Part shown: positions 34,883 to 45,359 of the stretch, one piece after another
Layout: the number at the start of each line of letters is the position of its first letter
Position numbering within the stretch: position 1 is the stretch's first letter
Assembly (NCBI RefSeq): GCF_024734895.1
Contig: NZ_CP091430.1
Location: forward strand, 2,002,501-2,066,500
DNA: 64,000 nt
Direction: 5' to 3'
Source: Paenibacillus spongiae
GTDB taxonomy: Bacteria; Bacillota; Bacilli; Paenibacillales; Paenibacillaceae
Notes under the pieces: generated by a model
Database searches by the model: none
What the model was told of the DNA's origin: nothing
Seen by the model: only the letters and a program-made list of their open reading frames with translations
Made by a program: the position numbers and the translations under genes

Positions 34883-37867
34883 TTGAACGGTATACCCAAC
34901 AACAACAAGAAATTTAAATCGATCATGCTTTTGCTCATTTGTACCGGCGTGCTGTTCTCATCCATATCGGCAGTTAAATCAACGGCCAACCCGCAGCAAT
35001 CCGGCGCGAATGAGAAGCGGGAAGCATCGGCAAGGCTGCAGGATACGAATAAAAGTTACAAGAAAGGCAGCTACGATGAGTATATATCCGTTCATTCGTC
35101 ATCGCCGCGACCGGATGAACCGATTATGATACCGGCCGACTCGTTTACCCATAGCGAGGGCATGAACCCCGAGATCTTGAAAGATTATGAGGGATTCGCC
35201 GGCAATGCGGTGAAAACGGATGAACAAGGTACGATCAGTTGGGATATTGAAGTGCCACGCGAAGGATTATTTAACATCGGAATCACTTATTTCCCCATAG
35301 AAGGGAAAAGCGCGTCGATCGAACGCGGGGTTGAAATCGACGGAAAAACGCCGTTCATTGAATCGGCGAATCTGAAGTTCTCGCGGGTATGGGGCAATGC
35401 CCAATCGTCCATGGCAAGGGATACGCTGGGCAATGATTTGCGACCGGAGCAGGCGGAGAAGCCGGATTGGCAGGAAGCCATGTTCCAGGACGGCGAAGGC
35501 TATTATGAGGAACCGTTCGCCTATTACTTTACGAAAGGCAAACACCGGATAACGTTAAAATCAGAGCGCGAGCCTCTCGTGATCGGAGAGCTCAAGCTTT
35601 TTCAGAATAATCAGCCTCCCGCTTATGCGGATATGAAAGCGCTCTATGGCGAGAGAGGCTATGAGGCATTTACGGATAAACCCATTGTCGTTCAGGGTGA
35701 AGAGGCCGCCTATAAATCTTCGCCTACCTTATACCCCATAGCGGACCGCTCCACGCCGGCGGTCGAGCCGTACAGCGCATCCAAAATCCGGATCAACACG
35801 ATCGGCGGCAACAATTGGCGAATACCGGGGCAATGGATAGTCTGGAATATTACCGTGCCGAAGAGCGGTTTATATAAGATCGGCATTAGAGCGAAGCAGA
35901 ATTTGCTGCGGGGCATGTATTCCTCGAGAAAGCTGACGATAGACGGACAGGTGCCGTTCAAGGAGATGGAGCGCATCCCTTTCTATTATAAGAGCGGATG
36001 GCAAATGACCGAGCTCGGAGACGGGGAGCCTTATCTGTTCTATCTGGAGGAAGGCACGCACCAGCTGAAGCTGGAGGTCGTGCTCGGGGATCTGGCGCCT
36101 CTCATCCGTCAGGTCGAAACCGATATTCTGCAGCTTAACCGGATGTACCGGAAAATATTGATGATTACGGGGTCCACTCCCGATTCGTTCCGCGATTATC
36201 AGATCGAACAGAAGATTCCGGATATGGTCGATACGTTCAAGAAAGAGAGAGACAGCTTGAATGAAGTAGCCGGGCGGCTTGAGGAAATAACCGGCCAGCG
36301 GAGCGAACAGGTCGCCGTGCTGCGAACGATGGCGGATCAGCTCCAGGAAATGGCGGACGATCCCGAAACCGTTCCAAAGCGGCTTGCAAGCTACACGGCT
36401 AACGTCGGCGCGCTCGGTACCTGGGTATTGAAGGCAAGGGAGCAACCGCTGCAGATCGATTCCATAACCATTGCGGCGCCAACGGCCAAATTGCCGAGAT
36501 CGGAAGGGGCTTCTCCGGCGAAGGTATGGCATGAGCTGCGTTCGTTCATGAACTCCTTCTTCATTGATTACAATGAAATCGGCAGCATATCCGATACGGT
36601 AACGGACAAGACCATTAACGTATGGGTAGGAAGCGGACGCGACCAGGCACAGGTCATCAAGTCGATGATTGATACCAGCTTTACGCCCGCAACCGGAATC
36701 GGCGTGAATGTGAAGCTGGTTCCGTTAAATTTGCTCCTGCCGGCGACATTGGCCAATCAAGGTCCGGATGTAACGCTTCAGGTCGGGAGCGATGTTCCGG
36801 TCAACTATGCGATGCGCAATGCGGTGGAAGATTTGACCCGGTTTCCCGATTATCCGAAGGTGGCCGAGCGGTTCAGAGACAGCGCGATCGTTCCTTACCG
36901 CTACGGGGAGGGCGTATATGCGCTGCCGGAGACGCAGACGTTTAATGTCTTATTCTATCGGAAGGATATACTAGAGCAGCTGAATCTGGCAATTCCGGAT
37001 ACATGGGAAGACGTCTATGATATGCTGCCGGTGCTCGATAAGAATCATATGGATTTCGGATTGCCGCAGATGGTGCAGCTGCAAGCCGGGCAAAACCCGG
37101 ATCCGAATCCGACGATGGCCATGCTGTTATATCAGCTTGGCGGATCGTTCTATAAGAATGAAGGCAAGGCCAGCGATATCGATTCCGAAATCGGCGTGAA
37201 GGCATTCAAGGAATGGACGGAATTTTATACCGATTACGGTCTTCCGACGGCCTATGATTTCGCCAACCGTTTCCGTACGGGCGAGATGCCGATCGGGATT
37301 GCGGATTATACGACCTACAACCAATTGACGGTGTTTGCTCCGGAAATTAGAGGTCTTTGGAATTTTGCGCCCGTTCCGGGACGGAAGCAAGAGGGCGGGG
37401 ACATACGCAGAGAAGTGTCGGGCAGCGGATCCGGTATCGTCATGATGAAGCAGGCAATTGATAAAGAGAGCTCCTGGGAGTTTATGAAATGGTGGACGGA
37501 CGAAGCGACGCAGACCCGGTTCGGACGGGAGATGGAAGGGTTAATGGGCGCAGCGGCCCGCTATCCGACGGCCAATATCGAAGCGCTGGAGAAGCTGCCA
37601 TGGCCTGCTCAGGACTTCCGGAACCTGACCGAGCAATTCCAATGGGTCCGGGGAATACCTCAGGTTCCCGGCGGATACTTTACCGGACGGCATCTGGATA
37701 ATGCTTTCTGGAAGGTCATAAACGGCGGAGGCGGCGGCCGGACATGGGGCGGTCTTTGGGTGACGATCGACGATCACGCCGGCCCGCGCGAGGCGCTTGA
37801 GGATTACGTGCAGTATATCAATGACGAAATCAGACAGAAGCGCAGAGAATTTAAATTGCCCGAATAA
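34883..37867 (+). CDS. large fusion: carbohydrate-binding-like modules plus solute-binding protein
   Basis: This 994-residue exported protein starts at TTG (AGAGGGGG lies 8 nt upstream) with a signal peptide (about 1-35). Two similar beta-rich modules follow (about 75-235 and 290-415), each with a WDIEVP/WNITVP strand and a GLFNIGI or GLYKIGI strand. These look like carbohydrate-binding domains. A helical linker covers about 420-520. The C-terminal 440 residues form a family-1 solute-binding fold (TINVWVGSGRD...GVYALPETQTFNVLFYRKD). There is no lipobox Cys, so the signal segment may stay as an anchor. A normal binding protein is about half this size. Two permease genes follow directly. Confidence 0.82.
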   Translation: MNGIPNNNKKFKSIMLLLICTGVLFSSISAVKSTANPQQSGANEKREASARLQDTNKSYKKGSYDEYISVHSSSPRPDEPIMIPADSFTHSEGMNPEILKDYEGFAGNAVKTDEQGTISWDIEVPREGLFNIGITYFPIEGKSASIERGVEIDGKTPFIESANLKFSRVWGNAQSSMARDTLGNDLRPEQAEKPDWQEAMFQDGEGYYEEPFAYYFTKGKHRITLKSEREPLVIGELKLFQNNQPPAYADMKALYGERGYEAFTDKPIVVQGEEAAYKSSPTLYPIADRSTPAVEPYSASKIRINTIGGNNWRIPGQWIVWNITVPKSGLYKIGIRAKQNLLRGMYSSRKLTIDGQVPFKEMERIPFYYKSGWQMTELGDGEPYLFYLEEGTHQLKLEVVLGDLAPLIRQVETDILQLNRMYRKILMITGSTPDSFRDYQIEQKIPDMVDTFKKERDSLNEVAGRLEEITGQRSEQVAVLRTMADQLQEMADDPETVPKRLASYTANVGALGTWVLKAREQPLQIDSITIAAPTAKLPRSEGASPAKVWHELRSFMNSFFIDYNEIGSISDTVTDKTINVWVGSGRDQAQVIKSMIDTSFTPATGIGVNVKLVPLNLLLPATLANQGPDVTLQVGSDVPVNYAMRNAVEDLTRFPDYPKVAERFRDSAIVPYRYGEGVYALPETQTFNVLFYRKDILEQLNLAIPDTWEDVYDMLPVLDKNHMDFGLPQMVQLQAGQNPDPNPTMAMLLYQLGGSFYKNEGKASDIDSEIGVKAFKEWTEFYTDYGLPTAYDFANRFRTGEMPIGIADYTTYNQLTVFAPEIRGLWNFAPVPGRKQEGGDIRREVSGSGSGIVMMKQAIDKESSWEFMKWWTDEATQTRFGREMEGLMGAAARYPTANIEALEKLPWPAQDFRNLTEQFQWVRGIPQVPGGYFTGRHLDNAFWKVINGGGGGRTWGGLWVTIDDHAGPREALEDYVQYINDEIRQKRREFKLPE

Positions 37868-37900
37868 TCCTGGTTCTCTATCAGCAAAGGGGGAATTGCG

Positions 37901-38863
37901 TTGCCGACGAATGCCGCAGAAACGGCGGAAGTACCGATTACCCGGCCTTCAGCAAGCAGGCCGACCCGGATGGAAAGCATCTTCAGTGCAATTTCCAAAC
38001 ACCGGCATTCCTATATCTTGATGGGTCCCTACTTTCTGTTGTTCATCCTGTTTACGGTCGTACCGGTCATGATATCGCTTCTGATCAGCTTTACTTACTT
38101 CAATATGCTGGAATTTCCGGTTTGGGTCGGCTGGCAAAATTATATCCGCCTCGTTACGGACGATGAAGTGTTCATTATCGCATTGAAAAATACGATACTG
38201 TTCGCGGCGGTCACCGGTCCGCTCAGCTATATCGCCTGCTTCTTCTTTGCCTGGCTCATTAACGAGCTCAGGCCGAAGGTAAGAGCGGTTATGACGCTCA
38301 TCTTCTACGCGCCGTCGATTTCCGGCAACATCTATTTCATCTGGCAAACGATATTCTCGGGCGACCGGTACGGCTATGTGAATGGAATATTAATGAAGCT
38401 GGGCCTTGTGCTTGAGCCGATTCAATGGTTGAAGGACCCCCAATATATTTTGCCGATCATCATGCTCGTCCAGCTATGGCTGAGCTTAGGCACCGGGTTT
38501 CTCGCCTTTATTGCGGGGCTTCAGACGATCGATCGCACATTATTGGAGGCCGGAGCCGTAGACGGCGTCAAGAACCGGTGGCAGGAGCTGTGGTATATTA
38601 CGCTTCCGTCGATGCGGCCGCAGCTGATGTTCGGAGCGGTTATCCAAATTACGACTTCATTCGCCGTGGCGGACGTGGCGATGAACATGGCCGGATTTCC
38701 AAGCGTCAATTATGCCGCAGAGACGATCGTGACCCATTTGATCGACTTCGGTACGATCCGGTTCGAGATGGGATATGCTTCGGCGATCGCTACCGTGCTG
38801 TTCGTCATCATGGTCGCTTCCAACCTGATTGTTCAAAAATTACTGAGAAAAGTGGGTGAGTAG
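37901..38863 (+). CDS. sugar ABC transporter permease (first pair, MalF type)
   Basis: This 320-residue membrane protein has about six spans, an EAA loop (TLLEAGAVDGVKNRWQELWY) and a 25-residue Pro/Ser/Thr-rich N-terminal tail. TTG start 7 nt after AAAGGGGG. It comes 33 nt after the fusion binding-protein gene, and its partner starts within 5 nt of its end. Confidence 0.92.
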   Translation: MPTNAAETAEVPITRPSASRPTRMESIFSAISKHRHSYILMGPYFLLFILFTVVPVMISLLISFTYFNMLEFPVWVGWQNYIRLVTDDEVFIIALKNTILFAAVTGPLSYIACFFFAWLINELRPKVRAVMTLIFYAPSISGNIYFIWQTIFSGDRYGYVNGILMKLGLVLEPIQWLKDPQYILPIIMLVQLWLSLGTGFLAFIAGLQTIDRTLLEAGAVDGVKNRWQELWYITLPSMRPQLMFGAVIQITTSFAVADVAMNMAGFPSVNYAAETIVTHLIDFGTIRFEMGYASAIATVLFVIMVASNLIVQKLLRKVGE

Positions 38864-38867
38864 ACCC

Positions 38868-39737
38868 ATGAAGACAGCTGCATGGAAGCTTCGTTCCAAG
38901 AGGGTCAACCGCTCGCTGTTCGGGGATTTGTCGTTGTTCTTCCTGCTTGCCGTAATCGGAGCGTTTATGGCGCTGCCCTTGATATATACAATCAATAACG
39001 CTTTCAAGCCATTAGACGAGCTGTTCCTGTTTCCGCCCAGGTTCTTCGTCATCCATCCGACACTGTCGAATTTTAGCGACTTGTTCCATCTCATGACGGA
39101 TTCGTGGGTGCCCTTCTCCAGATACATCTACAATACGTTATTTATTACAGGCGCAGGTACCGTAGGTCATGTGCTGCTGGCATCGGCGGCGGCATATCCG
39201 CTGGCTAAGCATCGATTTCCCGGGAAGGGATTGGCGTTTAGCATCGTTGTGCTGGCACTCATGTTTTCGTCCCAGGTTACGGCTATTCCCAACTACATGA
39301 TCATGTCGTGGATTGACTGGGTGGATACTTATTGGGCGGTTATTATCCCTGCCTTCGCCTATCCGCTAGGTCTGTATTTGATGAAGCAGTTCATGGAGCA
39401 AATCCCCGATGCGCTGCTGGAAGCCGCCAAGATCGACGGTGCAAGCGAGTATCGGATCTTCTGGAGCATCGTCATGCCGAACGTGAAGCCCGCATGGTTA
39501 ACGCTGGTCATTCTGCTGTTTCAATTGCTGTGGGGGACGGACGGAGGCGGCTTCATCTATGCCGAGCAGCTCAAGCCGCTTCATTATGCGCTGGGGCAAA
39601 TTATTCAAGGCGGCATCGCGAGGGCCGGGGCAGGCGCAGCCGTTGCTTTAATGCTGATGTCGGTCCCGATCACGCTGTTCGTTTTCTCGCAAAGCCGTAT
39701 TATCCAAACGATGGCGACATCGGGCATGAAGGATTAA
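38868..39737 (+). CDS. sugar ABC transporter permease (first pair, MalG type)
   Basis: This 289-residue membrane protein is the second permease of the first pair. The EAA loop is ALLEAAKIDGASEYRIFWSI. The ATG lies just after the upstream stop codon; an alternative GTG four codons earlier overlaps the upstream gene. An NHL-repeat gene follows 11 nt later. Confidence 0.92.
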   Translation: MKTAAWKLRSKRVNRSLFGDLSLFFLLAVIGAFMALPLIYTINNAFKPLDELFLFPPRFFVIHPTLSNFSDLFHLMTDSWVPFSRYIYNTLFITGAGTVGHVLLASAAAYPLAKHRFPGKGLAFSIVVLALMFSSQVTAIPNYMIMSWIDWVDTYWAVIIPAFAYPLGLYLMKQFMEQIPDALLEAAKIDGASEYRIFWSIVMPNVKPAWLTLVILLFQLLWGTDGGGFIYAEQLKPLHYALGQIIQGGIARAGAGAAVALMLMSVPITLFVFSQSRIIQTMATSGMKD

Positions 39738-39748
39738 GGGGGGCGGCT

Positions 39749-41209
39749 ATGATGAAGACGATAAGAATGGTTCTGCTTCTGGCGATAGCGGTCTTGCTGA
39801 CCGGAACGGGCAGCCCCTCGATATTAGCGGCCCCTTATGACAGCTACAACTATTCCTACTGGGAGGAAGCCGTTCCGGCACCGGCTCCTTATCTGCCTTC
39901 CAAGGTCATCTCGGGCGAAGATCTGGATATCGGCGGCTTAAATTCTCCGCAGGATATGTTCGTTTCGGAAGACCGGCTGATCTATATCGCCGATACGGGG
40001 AATAACCGGATCGTCGTCCTCGACGCCGACTGGAAGCTAATCCGAACGATTTCGGAATTTGAACGCAGCGGCAAAAGGGATGGATTCAATAAACCGACCG
40101 GGATCTTCGTCAAGCCGGACGGCACGCTCTATGTCGCGGATTCCGATAATAAACGGGTCGTTATGCTGACATCGGAGGGAGAATACATCAAGCAGATCGA
40201 TCGGCCCGTATCCGATGTGCTTCCGAAGGATTTTGCCTTCAACCCGCTGAAGGTTGCCGTTGACCGTGCGGACCGCGTCTATATCGTGGCCAAAGGGGTA
40301 TTCGAAGGAATCATGCAAATCGATTCGAGCGGTGCGTTCATCGGGTACCTGGGGACGAACACGGTTACGGCCAACGTAACGGATTACTTCTGGAAGATGG
40401 TGTCAACGAAAGCGCAGAGGGCCCAGATGGCATTGTTCGTACCGACGGAATTCACGAATATGGATATGGATGCGAAGGATTTCGTCTTCACGACCAACAT
40501 CGATAAGAATGTGAATAATCCAATCAAACGTCTGAACCCTTCGGGAAGCGATGTGCTTAAACGGTACGGATATTTCGGCGTTAGCGGCGACTTGCTGTTT
40601 CCGCTGTCCGGTCTTCAATCGGGTCCCTCTCAATTTTCGGATATCAAGGCTGGAAGCGACGGAACCTACAGTGCGTTGGACTCGCTTCGCGGACGGATCT
40701 TCACCTATGACGAAGAGGGAAATCTGCTCTATATATTCGGACAAATCGGCAGCGTCCGGGGAACGTTCAAAACGCCGACGGCTTTGGAGAAAATCCGCGA
40801 TCAATATCTTGTGCTCGATGCCGGCCATAACCGCATCTCCGTTTTCTCGCCGACGCGGTTTGGCGGTCTCGTCAATCGGGCGACGCAGCTTCATTATGAG
40901 GGCAGGGAGCAGGAAGCGGCGGAGGAGTGGAGGAAGGTGCTTGCACTGAACGCCAATTACGACTTAGCTTACATCGGTCTTGGGAAGGCTTCGCTGCGGG
41001 AGCACGACTATAAAGAAGCGATGCGAAACTTCGAGCTGGGCATGAACCGCAAATATTATGCCGTCGCGTATTCAAGATACCGCAAGCAGATGCTGCAGGA
41101 GAATTTGGGGGCTGCTTTTACGGCGGTGGCCCTGCTGGGCGCTGCGTTCGCTGCATGGTACGCATATAGAAGATTCAAGAGCAGGAGGTCGATATCCCAT
41201 GAAGCTTGA
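39749..41209 (+). CDS. exported NHL-repeat protein with C-terminal membrane anchor
   Basis: This 486-residue protein has a signal peptide (about 1-28). Several NHL/beta-propeller repeats follow (LIYIADTGNNRIVVLD, TLYVADSDNKRVVML, YLVLDAGHNRISVFS). A TPR-like helical segment is at about 375-440, and a single membrane span sits near 450-470 with a basic tail. It therefore faces outward with its tail in the cell. NHL propellers bind proteins or ligands. Start after AAGGGGGG; it overlaps the next gene by 11 nt. The role in sugar uptake is unknown, but it is embedded in the transporter operon. Confidence 0.85.
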   Translation: MMKTIRMVLLLAIAVLLTGTGSPSILAAPYDSYNYSYWEEAVPAPAPYLPSKVISGEDLDIGGLNSPQDMFVSEDRLIYIADTGNNRIVVLDADWKLIRTISEFERSGKRDGFNKPTGIFVKPDGTLYVADSDNKRVVMLTSEGEYIKQIDRPVSDVLPKDFAFNPLKVAVDRADRVYIVAKGVFEGIMQIDSSGAFIGYLGTNTVTANVTDYFWKMVSTKAQRAQMALFVPTEFTNMDMDAKDFVFTTNIDKNVNNPIKRLNPSGSDVLKRYGYFGVSGDLLFPLSGLQSGPSQFSDIKAGSDGTYSALDSLRGRIFTYDEEGNLLYIFGQIGSVRGTFKTPTALEKIRDQYLVLDAGHNRISVFSPTRFGGLVNRATQLHYEGREQEAAEEWRKVLALNANYDLAYIGLGKASLREHDYKEAMRNFELGMNRKYYAVAYSRYRKQMLQENLGAAFTAVALLGAAFAAWYAYRRFKSRRSISHEA

Positions 41210-41819
41210 GCTTCTAGCCTTTCCCTTCCGTCTGATCTTCCGGCCCTTTCACTGCTTCTGGGAGCTCAAGTACGAGAATAAAGGGCGCCTGAAAATCGCA
41301 TACGGTATTTTGTTTATACTGGTCATCGCCGAAATATTGCGCAGGCAGTACGCCGGGTTCCTGGTCAATTATGAGGATCCCCGGTTTTTGAACAGCATCG
41401 ATGAATTGAAATTCATCGTGTTCCCGTTTTTCCTATGGTGCGTGTCCAATTGGTCGCTGACGGCGCTGATGGATGGGGAAGGCAAATTTACGGAAATCAT
41501 GATGGCGACCGGCTACGCCGTTATGCCGCTCGTTCTCGTCTATTTGCCGAATACGCTGGTCAGCAATTTTATGAACGGGCAGGAAGTGGCCTTCTATTAT
41601 TTCTTTAATCTGATTGCAATGGGATGGTTTCTATGGCTCGCGTTCGTCGGCATGATGACCATACACCAGTACACTCCCGGCAAGACGATTGTCACGATGC
41701 TGCTGACCGTAGTCGTCATCGGGATTATCCTATTTCTTGGCTTGCTGTTTTTCAGTTTAATCCAACAAGTGATTTTTTTCTTTCAGACGATCTATCGGGA
41801 AATTATATTCTGGTCGTAA
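41199..41819 (+). CDS. Yip1-family membrane protein
   Basis: This 206-residue integral membrane protein has about five spans (for example LKIAYGILFILVIAEIL and TIVTMLLTVVVIGIILFLGL). It carries the Yip1 pattern of a Trp-Ser-containing second span (FLWCVSNWSLTALMDGEG) and a TGYAVMPLVLVYLP span. AGGAGGT precedes the ATG, and the start lies inside the end of the NHL gene. Bacterial Yip1 proteins have no assigned biochemical role. Here it is fixed between the NHL protein and the DUF5696 protein. Confidence 0.82.
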   Translation: MKLELLAFPFRLIFRPFHCFWELKYENKGRLKIAYGILFILVIAEILRRQYAGFLVNYEDPRFLNSIDELKFIVFPFFLWCVSNWSLTALMDGEGKFTEIMMATGYAVMPLVLVYLPNTLVSNFMNGQEVAFYYFFNLIAMGWFLWLAFVGMMTIHQYTPGKTIVTMLLTVVVIGIILFLGLLFFSLIQQVIFFFQTIYREIIFWS

Positions 41820-41832
41820 AGGGGGAGAGGGC

Positions 41833-44421
41833 ATGCGCATCGGTCTAAAACGAATGCTTTCGGCGGCTTCCGCCTGCTTGGCGGTCATTGCGGCCGTCAG
41901 CCTGCTTGCTCCTGTCTCGGATCGGACCATTGAAGCTGAGGCCGAATGGAAGCCGGTCCGCACCGAAGCGGCTGCTTCAGCGTCTGCCGAACGCCCCGAT
42001 GAAGAGGCTATGCAATCCGTATCGGAACTGGGTGTGATCCCCCCTCAAAGGATGGAGCTGGCGGATGAGAACGGGCAGCTTGCTCTGTATCTGAACAGGA
42101 GCAGCGCGGAGATCGCCGTATACGATAAACGATCCAAGCATTTTTGGTATTCGAATCCGCAGGATACGGAGCTTGATTCCAAGGCATCCCCTTTCGAGAA
42201 AGAGAGTCTTGGATCCCAGTTTACATTGACGTATATGAACAGTATCGGCAACAAGAAGACGCTGTTAAGCTTTAACGACAGCGTGAAGAACAATCAGTTC
42301 CAGATCGAGGATGCACCGGAAGGAATCCGGATCGTCTACACGTTGGGCGATACGTCCAAAGGAATCGATGTGCTGCCCAAGCTGATCTCCAAGGAACGGC
42401 TGGATCAATTCATGGCCAAAGCGGATGAGGCGAAGGCGAAATATGTGTACCGGAAATACGAGCTCCAGGACAACGGCAGCGTATACGAACGGTTCGATCA
42501 ATCGATCAACAGTGAAATTGTACTGAAGCGGGTGGTCGATGCGTTCGAGCAAGCGGGATACACGCCGGACGATTTGGCCGCCGACAACAAGGAGAACGGA
42601 ATTGAAGGCAGCGGAGAGGGCGATAAGCCGGTGTTTACCGTGCCGGTCGAATACCGGCTGGACGGCGGGCACTTGGTTGTCGCAATCGATTCGGAACAGA
42701 TGATGGAGCCCGGCAACAATGTGATTACCGAGATCGCGCTGCTCAAATACTTCGGGGCGGCAGGCGTAAGCGAACGCGGCTATATGCTGGTGCCGGACGG
42801 CTCAGGCAGCCTTATTCATCTGAATAACGGCAAATTCAATGACGATATCTATTCCCAGCCGGTTTACGGTTCGGATGAAGCGATCCGCAAACGGTTCAAA
42901 GAGCAGAACAGCGAAGTCGCGCGTCTGCCCGTATTCGGGTTGAAAGCCGGCGATTACGGCATGTACGGCATCATTGAAAACGGGGCGGCCGCCGCCAACG
43001 TCAACGCCGAAGTAAGCGGGCGAACGAATTCCTATAATTATGTCTACGGCAGCTTCAATATCCGCAATTTTGACGAGCTTCCGCTCAGCAACGGGCAATC
43101 CTTCGATTATGTGACGATCATGCAGTCAAGACGGATTCATGGCCAATTATCCGTCCGGTACGGTTTTCTCAGCGGGATGGATGCCGGCTACGACGGAATG
43201 GCAAGAGCGTATCAGAATTATTTGGTTCGGACCTATGATATGAAGCAATTGGAAGGCCAGGGGAATATTCCGTTCTTTCTGGACTTGACCGGTACGATAC
43301 CGAAGCGGCAGTCATTCCTGGGCATTCCGTATGAAGTCGACAAACCGCTGACGACCTTCCGGCAAGCCAGGCAAATTCTGCAGGAGATGAAGGAAGGCGG
43401 CATCGGGAACATCAAGCTGCGTTATGCGGGTTGGTTCAATGACGGCGTGAACCATACCTTGCCGACAACCGTTAAAGTGGACCGGGAGCTTGGCGGGCAA
43501 TCGGGGCTCCGCGAGCTGGCGACATATATGGAAGAAAACGAAATGGATTTCTACCCTGATGCGGCTTTCCTAAGAGTCTATCATGATACGAGAGGGTTCT
43601 CGCCTTCCAAGGACGCATCCAGGTATATTACCCGAAACGTCATTCAGAGCTATCCGTACGATCTGTCTTCGCTTCGGCTTAATCCGGCCCTGGGCAGCTA
43701 TTACTTGCTGTCTCCATCCAGGCTGCCTGCATACGTGGATCAATTCCTGAAGCATTACAATCGCCTTGGAATTGAAGGCTTGTCCTTGCGGGATATGGGG
43801 GCCGAGCTAAATCCGGATTACAGAGATGAAGAGGTGATCGACAGGCAGCAGTCGGCCATTATAAATGCGGACCAATTGAAGAAGATTAGCCCGCAGGTTC
43901 CCGATCTGCTGGTTGCCGGCGGGAACGCCTATGCGCTTCCGTATATTCGCAATGTCGTCGATGCGCCGCTTACGGACTCGCGATTCAACATAACGGATGA
44001 AGCCGTTCCATTCTATCAGATGGTTGTCCACGGTTTCGTATCTTATGCCGGCAAGCCGTTCAATCTGGCCGATGATCAGGATATGAAGCTTAATATGCTC
44101 AAAGCGATTGAATATGGCGCTAACGTCCGGTTCTCGTGGATGTTCGACGAGCCCTCGGCGGTGAAGGATACGAGGTTCAATACGCTGTATTCCGCGCATT
44201 ACAAGACTTGGCTGGAGGAGGCCAAGACCGTCTACGGCAAAGTGAACGACGCCTTGAAGGGCGTTCAGTACGAGCGGATGACCGGACACCGCAAGGTTAA
44301 GGAAGGCGTATATGTCACCACTTATGAGAATAACAAGGCCGTTATCGTAAACTACACCGATCGGCCGGTAACGGTGGACGGTATATCGGTAGACGCGCAT
44401 AATTACGCGGTAGGAGGGTAA
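41833..44421 (+). CDS. DUF5696 protein, exported, likely glycosidase-like
   Basis: This 862-residue protein has a signal peptide or anchor at 10-30, a Ser/Ala/Glu-rich tether, and a beta-rich N-terminal half (about 75-400). A segment of about 430-790 reads like a TIM-barrel glycosidase (GNIPFFLDLTGTIPKR, LSLRDMGAELNPDY, VRFSWMFDEPS). A short beta-domain follows. The barrel assignment is my inference; DUF5696 is the family I recognise. It lies 13 nt after the Yip1 gene and 3 nt before the next permease gene, so it belongs to the transporter complex or its substrate processing. Confidence 0.8.
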   Translation: MRIGLKRMLSAASACLAVIAAVSLLAPVSDRTIEAEAEWKPVRTEAAASASAERPDEEAMQSVSELGVIPPQRMELADENGQLALYLNRSSAEIAVYDKRSKHFWYSNPQDTELDSKASPFEKESLGSQFTLTYMNSIGNKKTLLSFNDSVKNNQFQIEDAPEGIRIVYTLGDTSKGIDVLPKLISKERLDQFMAKADEAKAKYVYRKYELQDNGSVYERFDQSINSEIVLKRVVDAFEQAGYTPDDLAADNKENGIEGSGEGDKPVFTVPVEYRLDGGHLVVAIDSEQMMEPGNNVITEIALLKYFGAAGVSERGYMLVPDGSGSLIHLNNGKFNDDIYSQPVYGSDEAIRKRFKEQNSEVARLPVFGLKAGDYGMYGIIENGAAAANVNAEVSGRTNSYNYVYGSFNIRNFDELPLSNGQSFDYVTIMQSRRIHGQLSVRYGFLSGMDAGYDGMARAYQNYLVRTYDMKQLEGQGNIPFFLDLTGTIPKRQSFLGIPYEVDKPLTTFRQARQILQEMKEGGIGNIKLRYAGWFNDGVNHTLPTTVKVDRELGGQSGLRELATYMEENEMDFYPDAAFLRVYHDTRGFSPSKDASRYITRNVIQSYPYDLSSLRLNPALGSYYLLSPSRLPAYVDQFLKHYNRLGIEGLSLRDMGAELNPDYRDEEVIDRQQSAIINADQLKKISPQVPDLLVAGGNAYALPYIRNVVDAPLTDSRFNITDEAVPFYQMVVHGFVSYAGKPFNLADDQDMKLNMLKAIEYGANVRFSWMFDEPSAVKDTRFNTLYSAHYKTWLEEAKTVYGKVNDALKGVQYERMTGHRKVKEGVYVTTYENNKAVIVNYTDRPVTVDGISVDAHNYAVGG

Positions 44422-44424
44422 CGC

Positions 44425-45336
44425 ATGAACAGAAAGCTGACCATACGTCAGAAGAAAAGCTTATCGGGCGTCCTGTTCATAATGCCCTGGCTGCTGGGAT
44501 TCCTGTTCCTGTTTGCTGTGCCGTTGTTTCAATCGCTGCAATTCAGCTTCAGCCAGCTGAAGGTAAACCCGCTCGGCTATACGATGGAATTTGTCGGCTT
44601 CCATAATTATAAAGAAGCGTTATGGGTTAATGCCGACTTTAACCGCATCTTGACGGATTCCGTTATTGGGATGATCGTGAACGTTCCGCTTATTCTGTTC
44701 TTCAGCTTATTCTCGGCAACATTGGTGAATCAGAAATACTGGGGGAGAGGGCTCGTCCGCGCCATCTTCTTCCTCCCGGTTATATTGGCTTCCGGGGCCG
44801 TTGCCGCAGCGGAAGCGGGAAGCCTGATGAATCAGCTGATGATAAGCGTTACTTCGGGGGGCGCAAGCGATATCGGAGCGTCGACAGGCCAGCTGATGTC
44901 GAGCCGGGAGCTGGGCGATTTCCTGGTAGAGTCGGGCATAAGCCCCACGTTCGTCAATTACCTGCTGAACGCCGTCGATCAAATTTATCAAATCATTAGC
45001 AATTCCGGGGTCCAGATTCTCATCTTCCTGGCTGGCCTGCAGTCGATTTCGGGTTCTTTGTACGAAGTGGCCAAAATCGAAGGCGCTACCGGCTATCAGA
45101 TGTTCTGGAAAATTACGTTTCCGTTAGTCAGCCCTTTAATCCTAACCAACGTCATCTATACGATCATCGATTCCTTCTCGGATAACCAGATGACGCGCAT
45201 CATCTATGAGTCGGCCTTCAAGTCTCTTAATTTCGGACTCAGCTCTGCGATGGTTTGGATGTATTCCATTGTCGTGGGAATCATCCTTGCAATCATCGGT
45301 TACTTGGTATCGAGAAAAGTGTTCTATAACGACTGA
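44425..45336 (+). CDS. sugar ABC transporter permease (second pair, MalF type)
   Basis: This 303-residue membrane protein has an EAA loop (SLYEVAKIEGATGYQMFWKI) and an insertion between two spans (about 140-190), longer than usual. Start after TAGGAGGG. It starts 3 nt after the DUF5696 gene. It is not a close copy of the permease at 37.9 kb, so the operon has two different transporter pairs. Confidence 0.92.
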   Translation: MNRKLTIRQKKSLSGVLFIMPWLLGFLFLFAVPLFQSLQFSFSQLKVNPLGYTMEFVGFHNYKEALWVNADFNRILTDSVIGMIVNVPLILFFSLFSATLVNQKYWGRGLVRAIFFLPVILASGAVAAAEAGSLMNQLMISVTSGGASDIGASTGQLMSSRELGDFLVESGISPTFVNYLLNAVDQIYQIISNSGVQILIFLAGLQSISGSLYEVAKIEGATGYQMFWKITFPLVSPLILTNVIYTIIDSFSDNQMTRIIYESAFKSLNFGLSSAMVWMYSIVVGIILAIIGYLVSRKVFYND

Positions 45337-45359
45337 ACGCGGCGAAAGGAAGAGATGCT

